Source: Asparagopsis taxiformis
Taxonomy: Eukaryota > Rhodophyta > Florideophyceae > Bonnemaisoniales > Bonnemaisoniaceae
Direction: 5' to 3'
Length of the DNA: 64,000 nucleotides
Assembly: GCA_030407315.1 (NCBI GenBank)
Contig: JALQPE010002409.1
Location: 1-64,000 of the forward strand
Shown here: in pieces, positions 10,531 through 20,787 of the stretch
Layout of the letters: each line of letters opens with the position of its first letter
Position numbering within the stretch: the first letter of the stretch is position 1
Translations under genes and position numbers: made by a program
The notes under the pieces: model-generated
Databases searched by the model: none
The model's input: the letters and a program-made list of their open reading frames with translations, nothing else
What the model was told of the DNA's origin: nothing

Positions 10531-10604
10531 CCTGAAATGGACGTCCGGGTGATGTCCAGCTCGATTGCACTGCTGGCCAGCCCAGAAATTCTAAAATTTC
10601 CGAA
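10531..10604 (+). repeat. Truncated terminal-repeat copy
   Basis: This begins CCTGAAATGGACGTCCGGGT and continues to CCCAGAAATTCTAAAATTTC, then diverges before the palindromes. Confidence 0.8.
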
Positions 10605-10672
10605 AAATCAATTTGGTGGCCCAGCATCTCCTGTGCCGAAAATTCCCGCAGTCACTTCTGATATACTATATC

Positions 10673-10698
10673 GTAGTAGTAGTAGTAGTAGTAGTAGT
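10673..10698 (+). repeat. (GTA)n microsatellite
   Basis: Eight uninterrupted GTA triplets plus two bases, just after the truncated terminal-repeat copy. Confidence 0.95.
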
Positions 10699-10859
10699 CT
10701 AGACGTGTTTCGCACTTGTACGCATCAGGGAAGGCTGCACGGAAGGTTGAGACTACGCTACTTGTGTACCGCGTCGTCTGAAATAGCGAGTAGTGTTTGT
10801 TGTATAGTTGTGGAGTATGCGTCTAGTGGTTTGTAAAGCTTGCAGAACGGGATAGGGAT

Positions 10860-11900
10860 GTGGGTGGCCCTATTTTATGAGTACATGAGTACCAATATTC
10901 AGGGTTGACAAAGCGGAAAGTCATAGGCTCGTACATGTTTGAGATTGCATAGTGGAGAAAATATTTACATCGAAATTTACATGGAGCTGATGGAGGTTTT
11001 AAGGATGAGGTATGAGAGGAAGAAAATTCTTCTGTGGTATGAGGATGTGTTCTGTGGGGGGATGAATCTTGGGATGGTACAGGGGGAGGTGGAAATGTAC
11101 GGAGTGCGGGTTTAGAATGGAGTGTGATTCGGAGAGGAGTGCCGACAAGCATATTATGGGGATTGGGGAGACGCTGCGGGGTGTTGGGGTAGTGAGGGCG
11201 GAGGAGGTGTTTAGGTGGGACCGTAGGAGGGTGCGGTTGAAGGCGCCGAGAGGAGGGGGTTTTAGGAAAGTGAGGAGAAAGAGGGGGTGGGGTGGCGTCT
11301 GTTCTGGCTGTGGTGAGTGGGGATGTGATGGAGAAGAAGGGGGTTATTGTATTTGGGGAGGGAGGGGAGTGGGAGGAAGGGTGCGAAGTGGGGGGTTGAT
11401 ATGTGTTTCAGAGCGGGGAGGTTTCTGGGGAGACGGCGGGGGAGCGGGAGCGTGGGCCGGTGGTGTTGGTGTATACGGTATCGAAGATGCGGATGGCGTG
11501 GGGGCATGGAGCAGCTGAGGGAGGGAGGGGTGGAGCAGGTCGGGTACGGGATGGGGAGTGAGAGGTTTTGGAAGAGTAAGCTGCAGGGGAAGTTTGTGTA
11601 GAGGGCGAAGGAGAGGGGTTGAGGGTAGAGGAGAGAGGGTATTGAAGAACAATACGTTGCAAAGGTGTTGGGGGAGAGCATGGTCGAGGAGATAGGGGGT
11701 GTTTTTCGCTATTCTGAGGTAGTATGAGGACTGGTTATACGAAATCTGTACGGTAGAGCAGAAAAGTAGGTATGGAATGGAGGTGTGCACCGTGGAAGCG
11801 GGGATAGGTAGCTGAAAATGCGTGCTAGAGTGGTATTGGGGGTGTTTGAGGTACAGTACGGGGGAGGTGAGCACCAACTGGAAGGGGGTGTGAGCGAGAG
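10860..11900. other. Purine-skewed, G-rich block; no gene recognised
   Basis: From about 11040 to 11700 the plus strand is dominated by G and A (long runs such as GGGGGAGGTGG and GGAGGGAGGGG), unlike the balanced sequence on both sides. The minus strand has an open frame at 11344-11877, but it encodes only Pro/Ser/Leu/His low-complexity sequence, as expected from the base skew, so I do not call a gene. Confidence 0.5.
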
Positions 11901-12043
11901 GATGAAAAAATTAAAGACGAAATTGGAGTCGACCGACAAGGAAAAATAGAGTGGTCGCCGTGATGGATGCGGACATCCATGTCGAGCACGGCGGCAGAAA
12001 TTTCTGGGGTCGAAATTTTTGAATTTCTGAACCGGCGCCCGTC

Positions 12044-12250
12044 CTAGGTGGACATAGACATGGCGGAAGTCCATCCCGAGGGGGACATCCGTGGTACTAG
12101 AAACAATGAATGTCGCCCTAGTAATACTAGGCGTACTAGACCGCATGGACGTCCGGTTCTAGGCGGACATCCAAAAATACTGGAGAACATGGACGTCCGC
12201 CTAGTAATACTAGGTGTACTAGAGGTTGTGGACGTCCGCGTCCATTTCCG
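12044..12250. repeat. Short direct and inverted repeats with GGACGTCC/GGACATCC cores
   Basis: CCTAGTAATACTAGG (arms CCTAGT/ACTAGG) occurs at about 12117 and 12200, followed each time by CGTACTAGA or TGTACTAGA. The palindromic octamer GGACGTCC recurs at about 12147, 12191 and 12230, with GGACATCC variants between. The GGACGTCC motif also appears at the inner edge of the terminal repeats near 10,100 and 10,540, and at about 14669. Confidence 0.65.
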
Positions 12251-12637
12251 AGAACACAGATGAAGATAACCCAGCAAACAGACCAGTTTCCAATCATGAT
12301 TGTGTACCTCCCGAGGAGGATGATGAACTTGGTATTTCTTTAATTGGCATGTAGAACTGTTCTAGCTGGAACACCGCCGTCTTCATGTGACTGTAGTAGT
12401 TCCCATTGCTTTCCTCTGCTCCGCAATGTATGCTTCAGAATAATTAAACTAGTTCTTCCATGTTCATCTCACTACCTGTATCATTTTATGTACTCCTCTG
12501 CCCTTTTATCTGACACACTATACCCCACCGCATCATTGACCACATCTTCCGATATTAACTTGCCTATTCTACATGGTTCTTCCACACCATGGAATACGAC
12601 ATACGGCATATGCACTCTCAATGTTCCCCACAACATG

Positions 12638-14173
12638 TCACCAGCCCTTCCTGTTTTCCTTTGTCGTAGGTTTCCATTCAATGCGGAAACATTTCTTTCT
12701 TTCGCTTCTCCACCCTTCTAGACTCCCGTCACTATCGAACCCCCCGTGCACGCCACATATCGAGGGACATTCCTGCAGCTCCATTCCGTTCACATATTCA
12801 CCTTGGACTACAGCACTACCGTTGCGAGCTAGACACCATACGTTCGATTTAGATCCGGCAATGCAGAACGAGCTACTGCCAATTGCAACAGATGTCGACT
12901 GTACTTCCATCGTTTCCGAGCACAATATCGTACCAAACAACCGCAGAGCATATGGCCTCGCTGTTCCGTTCATGTCACCACACTCTTCATTCTCCTCCCC
13001 TTCCGAGTTGCTTATGTTACGCCTATGAACCAGAGACTCAGTTCGCCATCTGTGCCCCAATCCTAGCAGATCCGATAGTGTGGAAAAACTGGAACACGTA
13101 ATGTTCACAGTTTCTCCGCCATTTCCAGCCACTGCCGCGTGAAGCCCTGGGTACACTTTGTAATACCCCTCTCGATAGGTTTCTGCTGTTCCCTTTAGCA
13201 TTTCCCGGAATAGCTCAGTGCTCAATGAGATTGGAATCTGCACAGGTCCGCTAATAGCCGTTCCACTCGTGCATGCACCGTCAATCTCACCATGTGGGTA
13301 GCCACCCCCTGGGGTTGACAAAGTGCTTCGATTAACCTGTTCCACAACTTTCTCTACCGCACGCTGCAAGAGCATTAACAAAATCTTACCAGCCGATACT
13401 GTTGATGCACAATTTAGAACCCTTTCGTTCCAACCAAGCCGAATCTCGCTAGCATTTCCAGAAAGCATTATATTTTCTAGTGTTCTCAGCCTTGTCTCCA
13501 TACCACTGTATGTTTTGACGTCAAGTGCTGATTCCACTTTTGGCTTCTTCCTCTGCGGTGATATCGCTTCAGATTCTCCATCTGATTGGTCATGACATTC
13601 TACTCTCTCCGCTTCGTAATCCACAGCCTCTCCATTGCTCGTTCGCCACGGTGTCGGGGGCTGGCCCCCCGACATCAACTTATTTCCGAGCAGAAACTTT
13701 ACGTTTTCGTAGGCGACACAAGGATAATTCATTTCAGGAATAGCATCGTATAACAATCTGCCTTCTGCCACTGCCATTTCATTATGACTCGGCTTCACAG
13801 CGTTCGAATGCCGCCACGTAGTGACTTCCAAGACTGATATCTCCTTTTCCTCCCTCGTCAACCTCACGATTGCATCATCCACATCCCTTCCATTCTGCTC
13901 CACCACACCAGGCGTGTACATTCCATCTCCTCTGTCTACGTCGATGCGGTCTCCCACTGACGGCTTACCACTGCAGACAGGATACTGCTCAGGAAGTTTC
14001 ATTTCCACAACCGTAGCCTTCCACCATATTGCGTCATCGCCAACTTGGAACCATACGTCTATTTCCGTTCCGACACATGGGAGTGCATCTACGGCAGCTG
14101 CCCGCTCACGCTCACGACCAGCTTTCGCTTTTTCGCTCTGTCGCCTAATTCGCAATGATTCACGCCTCGTCAT
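12638..14173 (-). CDS. Unknown 511-aa protein with a possible Tudor-like barrel
   Basis: A single ATG-initiated frame of 511 codons. It has a basic N-terminus (MTRRESLRIRRQ), then a segment around residues 35-75 (TEIDVWFQVGDDAIWWKATV) that looks like a small beta-barrel of the Tudor/Agenet kind. A Lys/Ser/Glu-rich stretch follows near residue 200 (SPQRKKPKVE, a possible nuclear localisation signal), and the C-terminal half is mixed. I do not recognise the family. The frame stops at 12638, but the overlapping frame at 12681-12481 on the same strand continues as coding-like sequence, so the original protein may have been longer and lost its end to one frameshift. It stands among decayed elements, so it is probably the protein of a mobile element rather than a host gene. 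Confidence 0.5.
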   Translation of the reverse strand: MTRRESLRIRRQSEKAKAGRERERAAAVDALPCVGTEIDVWFQVGDDAIWWKATVVEMKLPEQYPVCSGKPSVGDRIDVDRGDGMYTPGVVEQNGRDVDDAIVRLTREEKEISVLEVTTWRHSNAVKPSHNEMAVAEGRLLYDAIPEMNYPCVAYENVKFLLGNKLMSGGQPPTPWRTSNGEAVDYEAERVECHDQSDGESEAISPQRKKPKVESALDVKTYSGMETRLRTLENIMLSGNASEIRLGWNERVLNCASTVSAGKILLMLLQRAVEKVVEQVNRSTLSTPGGGYPHGEIDGACTSGTAISGPVQIPISLSTELFREMLKGTAETYREGYYKVYPGLHAAVAGNGGETVNITCSSFSTLSDLLGLGHRWRTESLVHRRNISNSEGEENEECGDMNGTARPYALRLFGTILCSETMEVQSTSVAIGSSSFCIAGSKSNVWCLARNGSAVVQGEYVNGMELQECPSICGVHGGFDSDGSLEGWRSERKKCFRIEWKPTTKENRKGW

Positions 14174-16345
14174 AGTTCCTCCACGAAATAAAGATACTAC
14201 AACGCACTATCTGCAATTTTGTTTAGGACAAGTCTTCGTCGACTTCTTCACTAGATACTACTTCACCCATGTCTGTAACGTCCAATTTTTCATTTTTATC
14301 GTATGATACGAATTCACTACCTTGTTCCCTACTGCTGCACAAGTTTACAAATCCACTAATATTGCGTTTAAGATACTAGTAACGCTTAAAGCCAGGGCGG
14401 AACTCACTATTCAGGTCAATCTTGTGTATGCGGGAGTGACTTTATTACAAAATTTTGCGACTTCGACAGTAACTATGCCGTAGTATCTGTGCTAAAAATC
14501 AACATAGATGGTGCCATTCTTTACTAAGTAATACTACAGGAACTAAACTCAAGTACAATTATCTACTCTTTCGACCGTACCCTACCTATGGTAGAACAAT
14601 GGCCATATCGAGATTAGCTAGTTCACGTCATACACTCTGTATCTCGCCTCTTTCATATGATTCTGCATGGACGTCCAAAACGTGACGTCATCGAAGCGTA
14701 TGGCGCGTTGGAACAGTCAGTACCACTCCATCCCTCTACCATCACTACATTGCTACGACTACCACCAGTACCTCAGACCGGCGTGACCATCAATGTTCAT
14801 GGTTCGAGTCCAACATGGTACTGTCATACATATGGTTCCCTCGTTTCGTGATTCCAGCAAGTAAATTCAAAAAATAATGGAATATGCCACCTCCGGTCAC
14901 CGTCATGACCAACGCGACGTGTCTTTGTCCTTTCCAATGTTATTTTTCCGTACAGTAGTGGAAAATTCCACCATGTCACGGTGCTTATACCCACTCCCAC
15001 GGCGCAGTTTCATTCCACTCTATTCTTTACGGTATTTCCACTACTTATCTATGGCACGGCGCCGGTAATTTCTGCGATTTTTTTTATGGTTTGCCATTCC
15101 ACTAATTTCTAATGGTCCAGACCATAAAATTCACTGTTTTTTCAAAAAATTGCTTATCCTGTGCCACGCGGGCGAGACGAAACGAGAGAACGAGAAAAGC
15201 GGAAGCAGCCAGGAGTACCCAGCGGGGGAAAGCGGGGATGCAGAAAGGAAAGGCAACGGCCTGGGTGACGATGAGGAAAGGAAGGGAAAGCGACGACTGC
15301 TATTACGCCTAAGCCGCGGCTTAATTACCTTCTGACGACCGTTGTCGTAATGCCCGCCGGCAGATTCACGAAAGGGCCGCGGCCTACGCACGTATCGCGC
15401 TGAATTGAAGCACACCCGCGTGGTGGAATTGGACACTGCATTCGATTGCAGGAAACGCCTAAGCGAGGCATTGACGCACGATGCCAACGGGCGGGCCCCG
15501 ATGATTACGAAGAGCCGGAGCGCACGCGCGCGCTCCGGCGCCGTGGCCAACCGATCGGCCAACCGGGCCACGTACGTTTAAGCGAGATTTTTCGGGACAA
15601 CTGCCACGTCCGCAGTTGTACCCGAAAAGGCGCCAAGGCCCCGTGTCTCAGGCACGTCCTGACGGGCCTCGCGTGGCCGGGACGTCCACGTGTGGGGGTG
15701 AGGCTGTGTAGTATACGTGGCCAATTCGAAAATGGCAAATATTTACAATACCGCGGAATTCGAATTTCGGCGGACCCGAGCGATAACAGCAATGTACGAA
15801 TATTGCTGGCGCGTGCGCGCGCGCAACCGGCACATGTGTGCAGCGAACGAACTGGCACGCAGCCAACGGACCAATGGGTCCCCACGTGTGACCCACAAGG
15901 TCCTTTCCAATTCGGGGACGTTACGAGCAGTGTTTACACTGTAATACGATGCCATCGTGGCTAAATAGGTATTGGCATCGTGCCGGGAGGGAAATGGGAC
16001 AAGTATCGATCGGGCAACGTGCTCTAGTCTACGACTGACTTCTACGTTTTACGTTTACGTTTACGCCTAACGAGGCTTCGTCTCCGTCGAGCTGCGCTCT
16101 CCCTGCCCATTGCTACACGTGAAGCTGATCGCGTGTCGTGCCTACGGGTTTGGTTGAGAGCGCCTCCGGTGACGTGCTACCTCGTTTGTTGAACGTAATC
16201 CTCGCGTGGATTGTTGCGTCGTGACGCCCGTGTCTACCTGCTAACCTACTCTACCCTATCCTTTCTACTTCGCTACCAATACAGTCAAACACCAGCGGGT
16301 GGCACTGTTTCATCGTTCCGTTTCGTCAAAAGGACAACGTGTCCA
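14174..16345. other. Gene-poor stretch; GC-rich, CpG-rich part at 15,160-16,100
   Basis: No supportable gene. From about 15160 the sequence becomes rich in CG dinucleotides, with self-complementary stretches such as CGGAGCGCACGCGCGCGCTCCG near 15516. Open frames there on both strands are by-products of GC content. It lies just past the protease end of the retroelement remnant, so it may include a decayed long terminal repeat, but I found no matching partner copy on the other side. Confidence 0.4.
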
Positions 16346-17874
16346 CTAGCTCGTACCAGCTACTACGTCTAACGAACTATCGTTCCACAGTGACGACATT
16401 AGATTCGGTACAGCACCGGAGTCAAGCAAAGCTTGTGCATCTGTCCCGTATACGCGTACAGATATCACTTTTAGGCGTCGAGGAGGTACACTGATGTGGG
16501 CTAGTAAAGAGCAATTGTTCTTAGCCCGAAACAAGCGTCTAATTTCTCGCTTGGGCTCATCGGCATCTCGCCACATTAATTGCCCAAATGTAAGTCCACA
16601 TGGGGCACGTGCTAGTTCGGCTAGCATATGATATTTGCCGACAAGTTCGGCTATTCCTGTTTTCGGTTTTGTCAGTTTCGACCTATTCTTTCGTGTCTTC
16701 TGTCGCGACAATGTTGTACGGGGAGCTTCAGACGTCATCCTTGCCCTGTTGTCGGCGATTAGTTTATTATCCACTGGCCTTACGGAGGGTTTAGTATCAA
16801 GGGAGGGCACCGAAAGCCCACCAGTGCGAACTTGTTTCTGCAATGCCTGTCGAGTGTTATTCCGTTTAGTTGTTGCTACAATGGGATCCTCAGCCTCTGC
16901 AACGACCGCAACATGTTCATTTCTGGCCAGTTCGCGCTCAGTGTCAGACTCTGACCTCACTCCAGAAAACCCAACTCTACGGCCATTCTCACCTTCTGCT
17001 TTGTCCCAACACGTCGCTTCCGGGTAGCCCTTCTTCCCACACCTTGGACAGCTTATATCCCGGTGCGGGTTTTAGTCACATCGGTTCGCACCGTGGCCCG
17101 GTTTCTGGCAGTATGAACAAACTTTTTTTGGGACTGTACGCCTCCTGAAGGATGACCGACCTGTTTCTGGACGAGAAGTGACAGCTGGTACATCTGGTTG
17201 GAAAATTCTGCAACCTTATCTTCGACGGACGTATCTCTTCTTCGGATAATGTTTGGCGTAACAGAACTTGTATTATTCTGTATCGTTTTTAGTTTTGTGC
17301 TCGCATTCGACTTAACCTAGAGGTCACCCTGTACTCTCGAGGAGGTGCGATGGAAAATATCTCGGCCATTACAAAAGTCTTTTACTGTCTTCTTAAGCTC
17401 TGCATATTTTGTAGCACCACGGTACACAGCAAACTGGGCGAGTTCAGCATGATTCATAACGGCATTCCTAAGTAGGCCGAACTTGGCGGCATCATTAAAA
17501 TTGGCTTTCTGGAACAAATTTTCCATTTCACGGAGGGAACGAGGTATATCTTGATAGTCTAGGGATGCGGAAACAGCTCGAATGAAATCTTCAACACGTT
17601 CTTCTACCTTATAGTGTTCCAAAAAGGCTGCTTTCACTTTAGTATAGATGAGTGCATCTTCTGTCAATTGTCCGTTCCTTGCAAATCGGTCGTAATACAA
17701 ATCGAATGCGTCACCTTCGAGGTGAAAGAGTAATTGGGTGGCCTTCTCTTCATCAGAGGCTGTTTGCATGGAAACCTGTTCGTAGGCAAAGAAAAACTTG
17801 ATGACGTTGGTAGTACCATCAAAAATTAGGCTTGAGCGCTCGGCATCCCCACCAGCCCTCCACAAGAGTACCAT
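16346..17874 (-). pseudogene. LTR-retroelement gag-protease remnant
   Basis: Reading leftwards from ATG 17874, a 185-codon frame to 17317 has the helical look of a retrotransposon gag capsid (YEQVSMQTASDEEKATQLLF, then FLEHYKVEERVEDF). The next frame contains a CX2CX4HX4C zinc knuckle at 17119-17078, an in-frame TAA at 17074-17072, and a second knuckle at 17050-17009 in which the His is Tyr. The same frame continues to 16346 through an Arg/Lys-rich stretch and ends with ALLDSGAVPNLMS, the DSG active site of a retropepsin. No reverse transcriptase, RNase H or integrase follows. The frameshift and stop make it a pseudogene unless the gag portion alone is used. Confidence 0.7.
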
Positions 17875-19593
17875 TGTTGCCCCTTCTCTGGTCGCCGTGG
17901 TGGTCGGCGCACGCGATAGTTGTTTTTATTCCTTTCCTCTCCAAAACAAGCGAATTGCCGGATTTTTAATCTACCCTCTTTTCTAGTCTGACGAGTTGTC
18001 TCGTCCTCTTATAGCCGGCCAGACTAATATCTACTGTATCCCTCTAATGATGACCTCAGATACTGACCTCAGCTTCCATTGTCCTTCAGTAGCCGTACAA
18101 TCATCACATAGGATCATGCATTCAATAAACTAACTAAAATGCCCATTCTGTAAAGTTGCTTCCAACCACTGCAATTTCTCTATTTCCCCATACTGCATTA
18201 GTCTCACATTAACACTAGACTTTTAAAAATCTATCTGTTCTACATTTCAACCAATTTACAATGTTTTACTCCTCCGTTGCCGCGTACAACAAGTACTGTA
18301 GTTCAACATTGAAATCATCCTAACACAACATTTGTTTTTCACTGTAAGACATTGCACATGCTCCCTACGCAACGTGTGATAAACATGGGTTCCGTGCCAG
18401 CACCGTCCTCCCTGCCGCCCCACTGTGCGCACAAAATTCCATCGGCAATCCCACGCTATCCCATGTGGGAACTTGTGAGTTTGTCTAATGTTTTCAGCAG
18501 ATTGGGTAGAGTCAAGACGTGCAAGTGCCTCGATTGTGCTGCTCTGAGCAAAACATGTGGCAGATATTGCAAGGCCATGCCTGATAATTGGCGAAACGTT
18601 CTCGTGGTCGTGTACAATCTGCACTTGCCGCAATCCCTAGTACGAAAGATTGAATACTTTGATGAATTCAATTGAATATTGGAGAACAACTGGTCGGAAT
18701 ATGCAAGTATGTGCAAACATGCACATGATGGGATCGGCCCTGAAATTTAATGTTGTGTTTCCCACTGTGCGACAACTCGTTGCCTCCGAATGGCCTACCA
18801 CTTTGGAGGGCCAACAATAATAATAGCAATTTATTCGTCCGCATGAGCATGACAGTATGACACGGGGCACACTACAGGTCGTTGATGGAAAGCTTGAAAC
18901 TCAAATTGGAACGATGGGTAGATTTGAAATTGAGAAAAAATTGGAGGGATGGCTGGCTGGGCTACCTTTTCAACGATGCACTGAATTTGGAGAGGAAACG
19001 AAACGAGTCAATCAAAAAAGCCGATGCACCGCTGAGTCAGCGACTACAGTGCAGTATACAGTGTTGGATATTAATAGACGTGGCCTGATGCAAAAGTGTT
19101 TTATCAAGAATGTTTTTGTTCCCCTGGGCAGCACGACATTACGCATACGGCCATAATACGTACAGTGATTGAAAATTTATGTAGTCATTTCCGCGCCTCG
19201 CACTGTCTTACCATAGCTATGCTTTCCGGGCAGCTTACTGCCCTTCAGCTCGGGACGTATACAAGATTCAACTACGTTTACTTTCAGTAATTGTCCAACA
19301 CTAGAACATAAATGGAAAGTTCCCGTCGTTTTACAAGGTTAGGAGCGACATTTCACAGACCTCACAGTCTGAGCTGGTCGGCTCGGACATCAACGTCACT
19401 GCAACGCTTCAAGTCCAGTTAATGGATGACCACGCAGACAAAACATCCAAAAAATTAGCAGAAAACTGCGTTGCTGCACCCATGGTTCTTATTGATGTTG
19501 GTTGGTTTCGTTCGTTTTATGTTAGCAGTTAGATCACTCTGGACTGTTCCGTCCTACTGCTACCGTCCTGATGTCATAGCAACACAGCTTCAG
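17875..19593. other. No gene recognised
   Basis: Short frames only (for example 18256-18633 -, 18857-19156 +), none with a recognisable domain. This may be degenerate element DNA or the downstream region of the gene at 19594. Confidence 0.45.
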
Positions 19594-20787
19594 TTATTCT
19601 TCACCCATCTGATGTGGAATGGATAGTAAATGGTTCGGAACATGCATCTCTGGAACAGATATCAGGTCTGACGTAGCTGCCACAACAGCCTCGTGCTCGT
19701 CGTGCGCATGTGAACTTGTTTGTTGATGATTTGTGCCATGCATATTGTTCCCATTGTGCCCATGCAGTTCGTGTAACCTCGGCGGCACAATAGAAGTCGA
19801 ATGCTGCGGCAGACCGTGACTGTTAGAAAGTGCACCGTGGTGCGAGCTCGTTGTCGTGTGATAATGATTCTGTGATAGCGGTGTCGGTTGTGGTCGCTGT
19901 TGAAGCGCCTTGGACAATCTCTGCGAGCTCCCAGCAGCTTTCTCCTTCTGCTCTTTAGTTACAGGAACCTTGCGACGAGGTATGGGTCCATTGGCGTACT
20001 CGGCCGGTTCAAACTTGTTCAAATCGTACGCTGGGTCGTTGGGGTGGAACATTGCAGCGTACCGAGCCATATTGCGCTCCATTTCCGCTTTCTTTTTTCT
20101 CTTAATGCCGTAGACAAAACAGTAGGCGCGCAATTGGTTACGATTGTAGGCGTTGATGTCGTTGAATGTGAGGTCCTCAATCGCCTTGATCTTTTCGGTA
20201 CGCAGCCTTTGAATCTTGGCATCTGGCAGTTGTTCCACAAGCTTGAATTGAATGCCGTCCGCTTCATAAACTGGCATTTGATGCGAAAGTGTTGCAGTCG
20301 GATCGGAATGAGAAATAGCTTGCGCCGCCTGTTGCGCAGCCATCATCATAGTGTGTGGATCCTCACCAGTGCTGTGCATCGAGTACGGAACGGATCGCTG
20401 TTTGCGATGTTTTCTTCTCTTGTCGACGGCGCCCAACAAAAGTCCATTGCTCGAGAATGGAGTGGAAAGGTGACTGGAGGAAATTGGCTGAGTTTGCTCC
20501 TGCGGCGGATGAAGTAGAGACTGCATTGTCGGAATGCCTGGCATACTCGGAAAGGATTGCATGTTATGAATGCCTTGCATAGTTTGCATGCCCGGAACGG
20601 TGGACATGTGATTCATCGAATGCATGCCAGGAATGGAGTTAATTCCGGGATATTGCTGATGCTGGGGCATGGCCAAGGGCATGTTTTGCATGACGGCGGG
20701 GATGTGCATAGAGAAGGGAGTGGAGGATTGTGGCTGGGAGCTGAAAGCAGCTCGGTTGAAGGGCATAGAGCCTTGGCCACCTGCCAT
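19594..20787 (-). CDS. SAP-like-motif protein with Met/Gln/His-rich N-terminus
   Basis: 397 codons from ATG 20787. Residues about 1-95 are rich in Met, Gln, Pro and Ser with repeats around GM/SMPGIPTMQ, a low-complexity segment typical of transcription or RNA-binding proteins. A basic cluster KRRKHRKQR follows near residue 125. The only compact region is about residues 185-265: TFNDINAYNRNQLRAYCFVY, GIKRKKKAEME, then Arg/Met/Ala. This resembles the two-helix SAP motif, in which LNRxxLRxYcxxxG and then K/R-rich residues bind DNA or RNA. The His/Ser/Thr-rich tail appears disordered. Exact family unknown; a nuclear role is inferred. It is divergent from the RecQ gene across 2.2 kb. Confidence 0.6.
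   Translation of the reverse strand: MAGGQGSMPFNRAAFSSQPQSSTPFSMHIPAVMQNMPLAMPQHQQYPGINSIPGMHSMNHMSTVPGMQTMQGIHNMQSFPSMPGIPTMQSLLHPPQEQTQPISSSHLSTPFSSNGLLLGAVDKRRKHRKQRSVPYSMHSTGEDPHTMMMAAQQAAQAISHSDPTATLSHQMPVYEADGIQFKLVEQLPDAKIQRLRTEKIKAIEDLTFNDINAYNRNQLRAYCFVYGIKRKKKAEMERNMARYAAMFHPNDPAYDLNKFEPAEYANGPIPRRKVPVTKEQKEKAAGSSQRLSKALQQRPQPTPLSQNHYHTTTSSHHGALSNSHGLPQHSTSIVPPRLHELHGHNGNNMHGTNHQQTSSHAHDEHEAVVAATSDLISVPEMHVPNHLLSIPHQMGEE

Larger units (their letters stand above)
9899..10604 (+). repeat. Tandem array with a ~384-bp period
   Basis: The unit beginning GGTGTCTAATTTGGCCACAA occurs at about 9901 and again at about 10284. Each unit carries CTGTAAGCACCAACTGTAAG, a GTCTCACGA...GGTCGATTTCAGG segment, GGGACAGGTCTTGGTCCTTG and then a copy of the terminal repeat. 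The second unit has an internal ~67-bp duplication (two CCCCGATCGGG...CTGTAAGCC blocks, about 10325-10435). Its terminal-repeat copy is truncated. Confidence 0.75.

Noticed and set aside
9899..10604. CRISPR-like array
   Set aside because: Units are ~384 bp with homologous, not unique, spacers; this is a tandem duplication in eukaryotic DNA.
11344..11877. 177-codon minus-strand ORF
   Set aside because: Pro/Ser/Leu/His low complexity, explained by the purine skew of the block; no domain.
14795..14835. GGTTCGAGTCC resembling a tRNA B-box
   Set aside because: No matching A-box or acceptor stem upstream.
15131..15964. Overlapping open frames on both strands
   Set aside because: Result of high GC and CpG content; no domain and mutually overlapping.
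14174..18100. Long terminal repeats flanking the gag-protease remnant
   Set aside because: I found no pair of matching direct repeats on either side by eye.
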